Part shown: positions 54,267 through 63,512 of the stretch, piece by piece
Numbering within the stretch: the first letter of the stretch is position 1
How the letters are laid out: each line of letters starts with the position of its first letter
The notes under the pieces: generated by a model
The model's input: the letters and a program-made list of their open reading frames with translations, nothing else
What the model was told of the DNA's origin: nothing
Database searches by the model: none
Source of the DNA: Ruegeria aquimaris
GTDB taxonomy: Bacteria; Pseudomonadota; Alphaproteobacteria; Rhodobacterales; Rhodobacteraceae
NCBI RefSeq assembly: GCF_025751555.1
Contig: NZ_JAOWLB010000003.1
Coordinates: 310,001 to 374,000, forward strand
Length of the DNA: 64,000 nt
Direction: 5' to 3'
Made by a program: the position numbers and the translations under genes

Positions 54267-56828
54267 TCAGAACCGGTCCAGCAGGCGCTTGAGATAGTCC
54301 AGCTCGATCTGCGGCCGCTCCTGATCGCCCGAGCGGCGGCGGATTTCGTCCAGCAACTCGCGTGCCCGGCGATAGACATCCTCGCCGCCCAGCAGGTTCT
54401 CATCCGTATGGATGCCGCCCTGGGATCCGGGGGTGCGACCCAGCGGGTCGCGGTTCTGGGCGCGCATGTCGCCCTCCTGGCTGCCCTGCCCGGGCTGCTG
54501 TTCCTGCGCCAGCGCCTCGCCCAGCGAGCGCATGCCCTCGCGCAGCGCCTCCATCGCCTCGGCCTGGCGGTCGATCGCCTCGGGCAGGTCGTCTTGCCGC
54601 AAGGCATCCTCGGCCCCCTCCATGGCGCGGCCGGCGCGGCCCAGCGCCTCGCGCGCCGCATCGCCCTCGGGCGTGCCCTGCCCCGGCAGGTTCTGCTGCT
54701 GGCGGCCCAGCTCGTCGCGCAGCGCCTGCTGCCGGTCGGCCAGCGTGCCCGGATCGGGCTGGCCACCCTGGCCATCCTCGCCGCTGCCCGGCTCGCGGCC
54801 CGCCTGGCCCTGGCCCTCGTGACTCTGGCCCCGGCCCTGACCGCCGCTGCGGCCTTCGTTCTGCTGGTTCTCGCCCGCCTGCGCACCGGGGTTGAACTGT
54901 TCCTGCAAATCGCGGAACGCCTGATCCGACAGACCCTGCTGGTTGCGCAGCGTCTCGGCCAGCCCCTCCATCGCGCGCTGCCCCTCGGACTGGCCGTTCT
55001 GGCCCTGCCCCTGGGTCACGCGCATGTTCTCCATCATCTGCTGGAACTCCTGCAACGCCTGCTGCGCCTCGGCCATCCGGCCCTGTTCCATCAGTTCCTG
55101 GATCCGGTCCATCATCCGTTGCAGATCGTCCTGGGTCATTTGCAGGCTCTGCTGGTCCTGACCCTGCTGGCCATCGCGCTCCTCACTGTCGCCATCGCGC
55201 TGCGCCTGCTGCATCAGCTGTTGCAGGTAGTCCTCAGTCGCCTCGCGCAGCTCCTGCATCAGCTCGGCAATCTCCTGATCGCTGGCGCCGTTCTTCATCG
55301 CCTCGCTCAGCCGCTCCTGCGCCTGCCGCATCCGCTCCAGCGCGTCGCTCAGCGTGCCATCCTCAAGCAGCAGTGCCAGATCCCACAGCGCCTGCGCGAT
55401 CTCTTCCTGCTGCGCCACCTGCAAGCCGCCATAGCGGTTCAGCGCTTCCAGCCGCCGCAGGATCACCCGCAGCCGCAGATAGGCGGTTTCGGATTTGAAG
55501 ACATCCTCGGGCCGGTGCGACACCGCCCGCAGGAGAAGCGCCACCCGCGCCGCGTTCTCGCGCGACCAGAGCAGGTCGCGGCGCATCTCGATCACCGTCG
55601 CCGCCAGCGGGTCAAAGAACCGCCGCGCCGGCAGCGCCACGCCATAGGGCATGGTCAGGGCCTCCTGCCCGGCCGCATCCTGCGCCACCAGCGTGATCGT
55701 CACCGGCAAATGCGCCCAGGGGTGCTGCGAGAAATCCTCGACCAGGTTCTCGGTGAAATCACGCCGGTCGCCCGAGATCGGCAAGGGCAGATCGACCGTG
55801 ACTACCTCGCGCGGCTCGGGGTCCACGCGCAACCCATGGCGCCGGTCGACCGCCGCCAGGTCCAGCGAGATCCGGGCGACCCCGCCCGTCACGCCATAAT
55901 CGTCGGCGGCGGCAAAAGGCATCACCATCTGACCGCCCGCGCCGCTTTCCGCTTCGCCCGCGATCTCGATCACCGGCGGCTGGTCCGGTTGCATCGCAAC
56001 CTGCCAGCCGCGCCCGCCCGGACCTTTGATCGCCAACGTGCCGCTGCGCACCACCACCAGCGACTGTTCCGGGTTCTCGGGCTGCGCCAGGGGCGTGTCC
56101 GACAGCGTCTCGGCCAGGCTCAGTTGCCCCACCTCGCCATAGAACCGCAGGGTGATCCGGGTGCCCTGTGGCACCTCCAGAACATCCGCGGCCTGCTCGT
56201 TCAGGTAACGCGTCGGCAAGCCGGTATAGCGTGGCGGCTCGATCCAGCCTTCCCAACTGGGTCCCGCCGCCGCCGCGGCTGCGCCGGGGGCAAGCCCCGC
56301 CACCGTGCTGACCTGCCGGACCGAGCCAAAGACCACCGCAACCGCCAGGCACAGAACCGCCATGTAACGCAGCCCCAGCGGATCGCGCGACCGCAGGGCC
56401 AGATCGGGCGGCACCGCCCGCGCCCCGGCCACCCGCGCCGCCATCCGTGCCTGATGCGCCCGCCACAGCCCGACCGAGGCGGCATCTCCCGCGCCGATCG
56501 CCTGATGGTCCAGCAGGGCCTGCACCGGCCGCCCCGGCAGGGTCGCATCCAGCCGCGCCAGCACCTCAGCCCGGTCGGGCCAATGCATCCGCCGCGCACC
56601 CCGGACCAGAGCCCACAGCAGGCCAAGACCCAAACAGACCGCGCCCGCCCACGTCCATTCGACCGGCACCATGTCCTGAAGCCCCAGCATCAGCACCGAC
56701 AGCCCCAGCATCAGGAGAGAGAACAGCGGCCAGAACGCGCGCAACAGGCGCTCGGCGATCATGCCCGCGCCCGTCGCCGTCAGCACCAGGCGGCGCAAGG
56801 GCAGGATCTGGCTCTGGTTGCGTTTCAA
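54267..56828 (-). CDS. TIGR02302-family (DUF4175) membrane protein
   Basis: 853 aa. Two to three membrane helices in the first 200 residues (LLRAFWPLFSLLMLGLSVLML, WTWAGAVCLGLGLLWAL, YMAVLCLAVAVVFGSV), a large periplasmic-type region (about 190-480), then a long Gln/Glu/Met-rich predicted coiled coil (about 480-800, with many LQEFQQMMENM and GQGQNGQSEG repeats). It matches an alphaproteobacterial family of unknown function. Its 5' neighbour is lysA on the same strand. Confidence 0.85.
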   Translation of the reverse strand: MKRNQSQILPLRRLVLTATGAGMIAERLLRAFWPLFSLLMLGLSVLMLGLQDMVPVEWTWAGAVCLGLGLLWALVRGARRMHWPDRAEVLARLDATLPGRPVQALLDHQAIGAGDAASVGLWRAHQARMAARVAGARAVPPDLALRSRDPLGLRYMAVLCLAVAVVFGSVRQVSTVAGLAPGAAAAAAGPSWEGWIEPPRYTGLPTRYLNEQAADVLEVPQGTRITLRFYGEVGQLSLAETLSDTPLAQPENPEQSLVVVRSGTLAIKGPGGRGWQVAMQPDQPPVIEIAGEAESGAGGQMVMPFAAADDYGVTGGVARISLDLAAVDRRHGLRVDPEPREVVTVDLPLPISGDRRDFTENLVEDFSQHPWAHLPVTITLVAQDAAGQEALTMPYGVALPARRFFDPLAATVIEMRRDLLWSRENAARVALLLRAVSHRPEDVFKSETAYLRLRVILRRLEALNRYGGLQVAQQEEIAQALWDLALLLEDGTLSDALERMRQAQERLSEAMKNGASDQEIAELMQELREATEDYLQQLMQQAQRDGDSEERDGQQGQDQQSLQMTQDDLQRMMDRIQELMEQGRMAEAQQALQEFQQMMENMRVTQGQGQNGQSEGQRAMEGLAETLRNQQGLSDQAFRDLQEQFNPGAQAGENQQNEGRSGGQGRGQSHEGQGQAGREPGSGEDGQGGQPDPGTLADRQQALRDELGRQQQNLPGQGTPEGDAAREALGRAGRAMEGAEDALRQDDLPEAIDRQAEAMEALREGMRSLGEALAQEQQPGQGSQEGDMRAQNRDPLGRTPGSQGGIHTDENLLGGEDVYRRARELLDEIRRRSGDQERPQIELDYLKRLLDRF

Positions 56829-56865
56829 AACGGGCCTCCTTCGGGGCCCGCGCGGGTCACCCGCG

Positions 56866-58131
56866 TCAAAGCCACACGGGAATGGTATCGCGGTTTATGA
56901 TTTCGTCAAAGCTCGGCCTTGCGCGAATAACCGCGAATTGATCTCCGTTCACCAGAACCTCGGGGATCAGCGGCCGTGTATTATACTCGCTCGACATCAC
57001 CGCGCCATAGGCCCCGGCGCTGCGGAACGCCACCAGATCACCGGCGGCAAGCGGCGGCATCAGCCGCCCCTTGGCAAAGGTGTCGCCGGTCTCGCAGACC
57101 GGCCCCACGATGTCATAGGGCTGCGGTTCGACCCCCGGTTCGGGCTCGATCACCGGCACGATATCGTGATGCGCGTCATACATGGCCGGGCGGATCAGAT
57201 CGTTCATCGCCCCGTCAAGGATCAGGAAATCGCGCCCCTCGCCGGATTTGACATAGATCACCCTGGACACCATCAGCCCGGCATTGCCCGCGATCAGGCG
57301 GCCCGGCTCGATCTCGATCTCGCAACCCAGATGCCCCAGCGTACGCTTGATCAGCGCGCCGTAATCCAGCGGCAGGGGCGGCGCCTCGTTCGAGCGGGTA
57401 TAGGGAATGCCCAGACCCCCACCCAGATCCAGTCGACGGATGTCATGCCCCTCGGCGCGTAACCGCTCGGTCAGATCGGCAACTTTCTGATAGGCGGCTT
57501 CGAACGGCGCCAGATCGGTCAGTTGCGAGCCGATATGCACGTCGATCCCCACCACCTGCAACCCCGGCAGCGCGGCGGCATGGGCATAGACCGCGCTGGC
57601 CCGCGCGATCGGGATGCCGAACTTGTTCTCGGACTTGCCGGTGGCGATCTTGGCATGAGTCTTGGCGTCCACATCCGGGTTCACCCGGATGGTGATCGGC
57701 GCCACCTTGCCCAGGCTCAGCGCGACCGTGTTGATCGCCTCCATCTCGGGTTCCGATTCCACGTTGAACTGGCGAACACCGCCTTCCAGCGCGACCCGGA
57801 TTTCCTCGGCGGTCTTGCCCACGCCCGAGAACACGATCTTCTCGCCCGGCACACCTGCGGCCTTCGCCCGCAGATACTCGCCCATCGAGACCACATCCAT
57901 CCCCGCCCCGGCCTGCGCCAATGTCCGCAGGATCGCCTGGTTGCTGGCCGCCTTCATCGCGTAACAGACCAGGTGATCGGTCCCTTCCAGCGCCTCGTCG
58001 AAGAGCTGGAAATGCCTGAGCAGCGTCGCCGTGGAATAGACATAGAACGGGGTGCCCACCGCAGCGGCGATGTCGGTCAGGGGCACATCCTCGGCGTAAA
58101 GCGCGCCGTCGCGATAGAGAAAATGATCCAT
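56866..58131 (-). CDS. lysA: diaminopimelate decarboxylase
   Basis: 421 aa. It decarboxylates meso-diaminopimelate to lysine on PLP. Lys60 in HLVCYAMKAASNQ is the PLP lysine, VDVHIGSQLT and FNVESEPEME are alanine-racemase-fold parts, and EPGRLIAGNAG and CETGDTFAKG give the C-terminal site. It is followed by the TIGR02302 gene after 37 bases. Confidence 0.96.
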   Translation of the reverse strand: MDHFLYRDGALYAEDVPLTDIAAAVGTPFYVYSTATLLRHFQLFDEALEGTDHLVCYAMKAASNQAILRTLAQAGAGMDVVSMGEYLRAKAAGVPGEKIVFSGVGKTAEEIRVALEGGVRQFNVESEPEMEAINTVALSLGKVAPITIRVNPDVDAKTHAKIATGKSENKFGIPIARASAVYAHAAALPGLQVVGIDVHIGSQLTDLAPFEAAYQKVADLTERLRAEGHDIRRLDLGGGLGIPYTRSNEAPPLPLDYGALIKRTLGHLGCEIEIEPGRLIAGNAGLMVSRVIYVKSGEGRDFLILDGAMNDLIRPAMYDAHHDIVPVIEPEPGVEPQPYDIVGPVCETGDTFAKGRLMPPLAAGDLVAFRSAGAYGAVMSSEYNTRPLIPEVLVNGDQFAVIRARPSFDEIINRDTIPVWL

Positions 58132-58184
58132 ACCGCGCGCTTATCCCGAAACGCCCCGCCAGATCAATCGGTCCCGCATTTTGT

Positions 58185-58287
58185 GAGTATTTATGACCAG
58201 AAAGAAGCCCAATCGCACCCCTGCTTCTTTCTGGTCGAAAATACCTCCGGGGGAGTCGCGCAAAGCGCGACGGGGGCAGCGCCCCCT
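58185..58287. repeat. dispersed intergenic element, copy B with inverted partial copy
   Basis: Plus-strand copy 58223-58287 (GCTTCTTTCTGGTC, GAAAATACCTCCGGGGG, hairpin GTCGCGC-3-GCGCGAC, hairpin GGGGGC-3-GCCCCC). Head to head with it is a minus-strand partial copy (58185-58208), giving a 14-bp perfect inverted repeat with a 14-base loop (58195-58208 / 58223-58236). Confidence 0.6.
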
Positions 58288-58594
58288 ATCGCGACCGCAG
58301 GAACAGGTAGAGCGGCAGGCCGCAGCTCACCCCGATACCAAACGTGGCCGGCACAGCCAGCAGACCGGTCCAGTTGCGGGTCCGCCAGGTCTCGGCCAGA
58401 ACCCAGACCGTCAGCGCGACCGCCGAGATCGTGAGGTCCCAGACCAGTCCGGAACTGGCGGCATTGGCGTGCCAGGCATCAACCATAGCCCCCAGGTCGA
58501 CGCCGTTTTCGGCGAACCATTGCAGGAAATACCACATCGGATGGATCGCCCCCCAGATCGCAAGGGCGAGAAAGATCAGGCGCAACGGGGTCAA
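58286..58594 (-). CDS. DUF2834 membrane protein
   Basis: 102 aa with three membrane helices (RLIFLALAIWGAIHPMWYF near 5-23, ISAVALTVWVLAETW and GIGVSCGLPLYLFL), fitting DUF2834. TTG at 58594 has AAAGGAGG five bases upstream, so it is a clear non-ATG start; no in-frame ATG begins the first helix. It lies 62 bases after the small lipoprotein gene on the same strand. Confidence 0.75.
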   Translation of the reverse strand: MTPLRLIFLALAIWGAIHPMWYFLQWFAENGVDLGAMVDAWHANAASSGLVWDLTISAVALTVWVLAETWRTRNWTGLLAVPATFGIGVSCGLPLYLFLRSR

Positions 58595-58656
58595 GGCCAC
58601 CTCCTTTGTTGCGCCTCGATCTAGGGCGCGGACCGGTACGATCCAGCCCGGCGATA

Positions 58657-58788
58657 TCAGGCGGGCGCGACCATCGTCCGCTCCGCTCCGCTCAGTCCCG
58701 CGACCGGCGTTTCCGGCTCGCCATCGGCGCCGCAGCCCGACAACAGTGCGCCCAGCGCAACGATCAGGCCCAGTCGGATCGCATTCAT
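58657..58788 (-). CDS. tiny lipoprotein (43 aa) between argH and lysA
   Basis: The ORF reads [19 protein letters not shown] then [20 protein letters not shown] is a lipobox with Cys19, so it is a small outer-membrane or inner-membrane lipoprotein. ATG overlaps the argH stop (ATGA). Its place between argH and lysA and the form resemble the LptM (YifL/LppL) group, but no conserved residues after the cysteine confirm this. Confidence 0.7.
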   Translation of the reverse strand: MNAIRLGLIVALGALLSGCGADGEPETPVAGLSGAERTMVAPA

Positions 58789-60176
58789 GCCAGCATCTCC
58801 TTCCAGCGGGCGATCTGCGCGCGCACCTGCGCGGGCGCCGTGCCGCCATAGCTCTGGCGCGAGTTTACCGAGTTTTCCACGCCCAGCACACCATAGACAT
58901 CCGCGGTGATGCCCGCATGCGCCGATTGCATCTCGTCGAGGCTCAGGTCCGGCAGATCGCAGCCCTTCTTCTCGGCCAGCGCCACCAGGCTGCCGGTCAC
59001 ATGATGCGCATCGCGGAACGGCAGGCCCAGCACCCGCACCAGCCAGTCGGCCAGGTCCGTCGCCGTCGAAAAGCCCGACCCAGCAGCGGCGGCAAGAGAC
59101 GGGCGGTTCGCGGTCATGTCGCGCACCATGCCTTCCATCGCCGCCAGCGCCAGCATCCAGTTGTCGGCGGCGTCAAAGACCTGTTCCTTGTCCTCCTGCA
59201 TGTCCTTGGAATAGGCCAGCGGCAGCCCCTTCATCACCATCATCAGCGCGGTATTGGCGCCAAAGATGCGGCCCACCTTGGCGCGGATCAGCTCGGCCGC
59301 GTCGGGGTTCTTCTTCTGCGGCATGATCGACGAGCCCGTCGAGAACCGGTCGGACAGGATCACGAACCGGAATTGCGCGCTGGACCAGATCACCAGCTCC
59401 TCGGCAAAGCGCGACAGGTGCATGGCGCAGATCGAGGCGACCGACAGGAACTCCAGCGCAAAATCGCGGTCACTGACCGCGTCCAGCGAATTGGCCGTGG
59501 GCCGGTCGAACCCCAGCGCCGCCGCCGTCATGTGCCGGTCGATCGGGAACGACGTTCCCGCCAGCGCCGCCGAGCCCAGGGGCGATTCGTTCATCCGCGC
59601 GCGGGCGTCGCGCACCCGGCTCAGGTCGCGGCCGAACATCTCGACATAGGCCATCATGTGATGGCCCCAGGTCACCGGCTGCGCGGTCTGGAGATGGGTG
59701 AACCCCGGCATCACCCAATCGGCGCCTGCCTCGGCCTGACCCAGCAGCGCCCGGATCAGCGCCAACAGCCCCTGTTCGGCGGCATCGAACTGGTCGCGCA
59801 CCCACAGTTTGAAATCGGTCGCCACCTGGTCGTTGCGCGACCGCGCGGTGTGCAGCCGCCCCGCCGGTTCGCCGATGACCTCCTTCAGCCGCGCTTCGAC
59901 ATTCATGTGAATGTCCTCTAGCGCGGTGGAAAAGACAAACGAACCGCCCTCGATCTCTGACAAAACGGTGAGCAGCCCTTCCCGAATGGCCTCGGCATCA
60001 CTATCCGTAATAACGCCCGTGGCTGCCAACATGGCCGCATGGGCCCGCGAACCCGCGATGTCCTGGGCCGCCATCCGCTTGTCGAACCCGATCGAGGCAT
60101 TAATTGCTTCCATGATCGCGTCCGGTCCGGCGGCAAAGCGGCCGCCCCACATCTGGTTCGAGGTCTTGTCGGTCAT
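58785..60176 (-). CDS. argH: argininosuccinate lyase
   Basis: 463 aa. It splits argininosuccinate into arginine and fumarate. [21 protein letters not shown] at the N terminus and the fumarase-superfamily signature [14 protein letters not shown] near 280-293 are clear. ATG at 60176 has GAAGGG upstream. It is divergent from the TlpA-like gene with only 24 bases between starts. Confidence 0.96.
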   Translation of the reverse strand: MTDKTSNQMWGGRFAAGPDAIMEAINASIGFDKRMAAQDIAGSRAHAAMLAATGVITDSDAEAIREGLLTVLSEIEGGSFVFSTALEDIHMNVEARLKEVIGEPAGRLHTARSRNDQVATDFKLWVRDQFDAAEQGLLALIRALLGQAEAGADWVMPGFTHLQTAQPVTWGHHMMAYVEMFGRDLSRVRDARARMNESPLGSAALAGTSFPIDRHMTAAALGFDRPTANSLDAVSDRDFALEFLSVASICAMHLSRFAEELVIWSSAQFRFVILSDRFSTGSSIMPQKKNPDAAELIRAKVGRIFGANTALMMVMKGLPLAYSKDMQEDKEQVFDAADNWMLALAAMEGMVRDMTANRPSLAAAAGSGFSTATDLADWLVRVLGLPFRDAHHVTGSLVALAEKKGCDLPDLSLDEMQSAHAGITADVYGVLGVENSVNSRQSYGGTAPAQVRAQIARWKEMLA

Positions 60177-60200
60177 CGTGCTAAACCCTTCGGAGGGGAT

Positions 60201-60773
60201 ATGAAGAAACTGTTGCTCGCCCTCGTCTATACCGCCGCCGCGCTGGGCGCAAACCCATCCACCGGCCTCGCCGCCGACCGCGCCGAGATCGAGGCGCTGC
60301 GCGACGGCGACCTGAAGAAACTGATCGTGCTGCCCGAACGTCGCGCCGTGTCTCAGGTGCCGTTCCAACTGGCCGACGGCGCGGGCGAGGCCACTCTGGG
60401 CGACTACAAGGGCAAGGTGGTGCTGCTGAACTTCTGGGCCACCTGGTGCGCCCCCTGCCGCAAGGAGATGCCCCAGCTATCGGCGCTCCAGTCCGAACTG
60501 GGCGGCGACAGGTTCGAGGTGCTGACCATCGCCACCGGCCGCAACTCGCCCGCCGGGATCGAGAAGTTCTTTGGCGAGATCGGCGTCGACAACCTGCCCC
60601 GCCATCAGGACCCCAAGCAGGCGCTGGCCCGTGAAATGGCGGTGATCGGCCTGCCGATCACGGTGCTGATCGATGCCGACGGGATGGAGGTCGCGCGCCT
60701 GATCGGCGACGCCGACTGGAACTCGGACAGCGCCCGCGCGATCATCTCGGCGGTTATCGGCACCGAAGGCTAG
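60201..60773 (+). CDS. TlpA-like periplasmic thiol-disulfide oxidoreductase
   Basis: 190 aa with a signal peptide (about 1-25) and a thioredoxin fold with active site WCAPC (Cys83, Cys86) in [26 protein letters not shown] is the cis-Pro region. The TlpA/ResE type reduces periplasmic disulfides, such as for cytochrome c assembly. GGAGGGG precedes the ATG. Very close divergence from argH. Confidence 0.88.
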   Translation: MKKLLLALVYTAAALGANPSTGLAADRAEIEALRDGDLKKLIVLPERRAVSQVPFQLADGAGEATLGDYKGKVVLLNFWATWCAPCRKEMPQLSALQSELGGDRFEVLTIATGRNSPAGIEKFFGEIGVDNLPRHQDPKQALAREMAVIGLPITVLIDADGMEVARLIGDADWNSDSARAIISAVIGTEG

Positions 60774-60834
60774 GCCGCGACCTCCGGCGCGCTTCATGCT
60801 ACCCTGTCTGGGTCCGCGCGCAGGAGGAATGACG

Positions 60835-61905
60835 ATGTGGCCCGACCAGAGATTGTGTGACCTTCTGGGGATCGAACATCCGATCATCCAGGCCCCGATG
60901 ACCGGCACCTGCACGCCTGCGCTGGCCGCTGCGGTGTGCAACGCCGGCGGGCTCGGCTCGCTGGGCTGCGCCGAAAAACCGCTGGACCGGATCCGGCGCG
61001 AAGTGGCCGAGCTGCGCGCCCTGACCGACCGCCCGTTCAACCTGAATTTCTTCACCGTCGATGCGCCCCGCACCGATCCACAGACCCTCGCCCGCACCCG
61101 GGACCGCCTGAAGCCCTGGTATGACCGCTACGGCCTCGGCACCCCGCCCGAGCAGTTGCCCGACCTCAAGGCAGGGTTCGACGCCGAAAAACTCGACCTG
61201 ATGCTCGAGCTGCGCCCGCGCATGGTCAGTTTCCATTTCGGCATTCCCGATGCATCCATGCTGACCGCGCTCAAGAGCGCCGGGATCATCCTCGTCGGCA
61301 CCGCCACCACCGCTGCCGAGGCCCGCGCGCTGGACCACGCGGGCTTTGACGCGATCATCGCCCAAGGCTGGGAGGCGGGCGGTCACCGCGGCTCGCACCG
61401 CGTGACCCGACCTTACGAGGGCGTCGGAACCGTGGCGCTGGTGCCGCAGGTGGCCGATGCGGTCTCGGTGCCGGTGATCGCAGCGGGCGGCATCGCCGAC
61501 GGGCGCGGCATCGCCGCCGCGCTGGCGCTGGGGGCATCCGGCGTGCAGATGGGCACCGCCTTTCTCCGCTGCCCCGAGGCCGCAACCGCAACCGCCTGGC
61601 GCGACCGGCTCCGCACCGCGACCGAGGCCGACACGATGGCCACCGATGCCTTCTCTGGGCGCTGCGCCCGCGCGCTCCGCTCGCGCTACGCCGAGGAAAT
61701 GGCGCAGCACCACGACCCCCTGCCCGGCTTCATCCAGATGTATGCGCTCTCGGGTCCGCTGCTCGACGCCGCCCCGGACGAGGAGGTCTCGTTCCACCTC
61801 TGTGGTCAGGCCCTGACGCTCGGCCGCGACATCACCGCCGCCGACCTGATCGCGCAGCTGGTCGAAGAAACACGGGCCAGTCTGGCCCGCCTCGCCCCGC
61901 GCTGA
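60835..61905 (+). CDS. nitronate monooxygenase family (FMN) enzyme
   Basis: 356 aa. FMN TIM barrel of the 2-nitropropane dioxygenase family. HPIIQAPMTGTCTPALAAAV begins it, AQGWEAGGHRGSH near 178-190 contains the catalytic histidine, and AAGGIADGRGIAAALALGASG is the FMN-phosphate loop. ATG at 60835 has AGGAGG seven bases upstream. Likely oxidises alkyl nitronates; enoyl reductase-like relatives exist. Confidence 0.88.
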   Translation: MWPDQRLCDLLGIEHPIIQAPMTGTCTPALAAAVCNAGGLGSLGCAEKPLDRIRREVAELRALTDRPFNLNFFTVDAPRTDPQTLARTRDRLKPWYDRYGLGTPPEQLPDLKAGFDAEKLDLMLELRPRMVSFHFGIPDASMLTALKSAGIILVGTATTAAEARALDHAGFDAIIAQGWEAGGHRGSHRVTRPYEGVGTVALVPQVADAVSVPVIAAGGIADGRGIAAALALGASGVQMGTAFLRCPEAATATAWRDRLRTATEADTMATDAFSGRCARALRSRYAEEMAQHHDPLPGFIQMYALSGPLLDAAPDEEVSFHLCGQALTLGRDITAADLIAQLVEETRASLARLAPR

Positions 61906-61968
61906 CGTCACGCCACCCTTTGACAAGCGCCGTACTCCGGTTCCACTCTGCGTGTCACGGAGGACCCC

Positions 61969-62355
61969 ATGCCACTTGAAATCCTGCTGATCCTGGTGAT
62001 CGGCGGCATATCGGCCATCGCCGTGATCCTGCACCTGACCGGGCGCTCGCACCGGGCGGTCCTGCTGCCCGAAGACGCGCGCGCCGCCTGGCACCGGCAT
62101 TTCCCCGACGACATGATCCTCGGGATCGCCGTCGCGCGCGACGGCCACGCCGCCCTGATCGAGACCGAACAGGGCCCCGGCCTCCTTTGGTCCTTCGGGG
62201 CCGACACCGTGGGCCGCCACCTGCGCGATTTCGACGTCATGGATCACCCCCACGGCCTGCGCGTCCTGTTCCACGATTTCACCGCGCCGCAGGTGACACT
62301 GCACCTTTCCCCCGACGAACGCCGCGACTGGCAGGCCAGGATGACCCCCAGATGA
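61969..62355 (+). CDS. hypothetical protein with N-terminal membrane helix
   Basis: 128 aa. The first 22 residues (MPLEILLILVIGGISAIAVILH) are a membrane helix; the rest (AWHRHFPDDMILGIAVARDGHAALIE) is soluble with a mixed alpha/beta pattern. No family was recognised. CGGAGG precedes it. The stop overlaps the hydroxylase start by four bases (ATGA), so they are coupled. Confidence 0.72.
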   Translation: MPLEILLILVIGGISAIAVILHLTGRSHRAVLLPEDARAAWHRHFPDDMILGIAVARDGHAALIETEQGPGLLWSFGADTVGRHLRDFDVMDHPHGLRVLFHDFTAPQVTLHLSPDERRDWQARMTPR

Positions 62356-63284
62356 CCGACACGCTCAGCTTTCCCGATCCCACGCAACTGGCGGTGCCCT
62401 TCTTCATCGCCGCCATCCTGATCGAGTTCCTGTGGATCGCGATGAAGAAGCGCGGCGGTCGCTACGAGACCCGCGATGCCGTCACCTCGCTGATCATGGG
62501 CGCAGGCTCTGTGGCCGAGGGGATCATCCTCGGCTTCATCGCCTGGGGTTTCTTCATGTTCCTCTGGCGGCTGACGCCGCTCGACCTCGGCACCTCGGTC
62601 TGGGCGCTGATCGCCTGTTTCGTGCTGGACGACCTGCGGTATTACTGGGTGCACCGCTTTGGCCACCGCATCCGCTGGGTCTGGGCCAGCCATGTCAACC
62701 ACCATTCCAGCCAGCACTACAACCTGACCACCGCGCTCAGGCAAACCTGGACCGGCACCTTCACCTTCATGATGGTGGTCAAGGCGCCGCTGGTGCTGTT
62801 GGGCTTTCACCCCGCGCTAGTCCTGTTTGCCGGCGGGCTCAACCTCATCTACCAGTTCTGGATCCATACCGAGGCGATCGGCAAACTGCCCCGCTGGTTC
62901 GAGGCGGTGATGAACACGCCCAGCCACCACCGCGTGCATCACGGCCGCAACCCCCGCTATCTGGATTGCAACTATGCGGGCGTGTTCATCATCTGGGACA
63001 AGATGTTCGGCACTTTTGTGCCCGAGCAAGAAGATGAAAAGGTCGATTACGGCCTCGTCCACAACCTCGGCACCTTCAACCCGCTGCGGGTGGCGTTCCA
63101 CGAATGGCTGGGCATCTGGCGCGACATCACACAACCCGGCCTGACCCTGCGCCAGCGGCTCGCCTATGCCTTTGCCCCGCCGGGATACAGCCATGACGGC
63201 AGTCGCGACACCTCGGAACAGATCAAGGCCAAGCACCTTGCCCGCCACCCGCAGGACCGCGGCACGCCGGGATTTCGCACCTGA
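62352..63284 (+). CDS. sterol desaturase / fatty-acid hydroxylase family membrane protein
   Basis: 310 aa with four to five helices and the three iron-binding histidine clusters of the family: HRFGH, HVNHHSS and HHRVHHG. An integral-membrane di-iron oxygenase, probably acting on a lipid. The substrate is unknown. ATGA overlap with the preceding gene suggests a common function. Confidence 0.9.
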   Translation: MTDTLSFPDPTQLAVPFFIAAILIEFLWIAMKKRGGRYETRDAVTSLIMGAGSVAEGIILGFIAWGFFMFLWRLTPLDLGTSVWALIACFVLDDLRYYWVHRFGHRIRWVWASHVNHHSSQHYNLTTALRQTWTGTFTFMMVVKAPLVLLGFHPALVLFAGGLNLIYQFWIHTEAIGKLPRWFEAVMNTPSHHRVHHGRNPRYLDCNYAGVFIIWDKMFGTFVPEQEDEKVDYGLVHNLGTFNPLRVAFHEWLGIWRDITQPGLTLRQRLAYAFAPPGYSHDGSRDTSEQIKAKHLARHPQDRGTPGFRT

Positions 63285-63512
63285 TCCGGGCAGAAACCTC
63301 GGATTTTAGCCAAATCAGCCCGCCGCGACGGTACCGGCGCAGCCGCTCCCCCCGGCGCTCAACCTGCTGAATATGTGAGATTTTTCACGCCCGCTGACAG
63401 GCGCGCGCGTGATCTCGCGCATTTTAGGAAAACGCGCGCCTTAACCCCCGATTCACGGATTTGACAAACTCTGGGCAGGCTCGCCGCCGATCCATGGGAT
63501 GGAAACACCGTC

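Noticed and set aside
63461-63466. TTGACA ahead of the EAL-domain gene as a promoter
   Set aside because: No acceptable -10 box lies 16-19 bases downstream; the hexamer alone is not enough.
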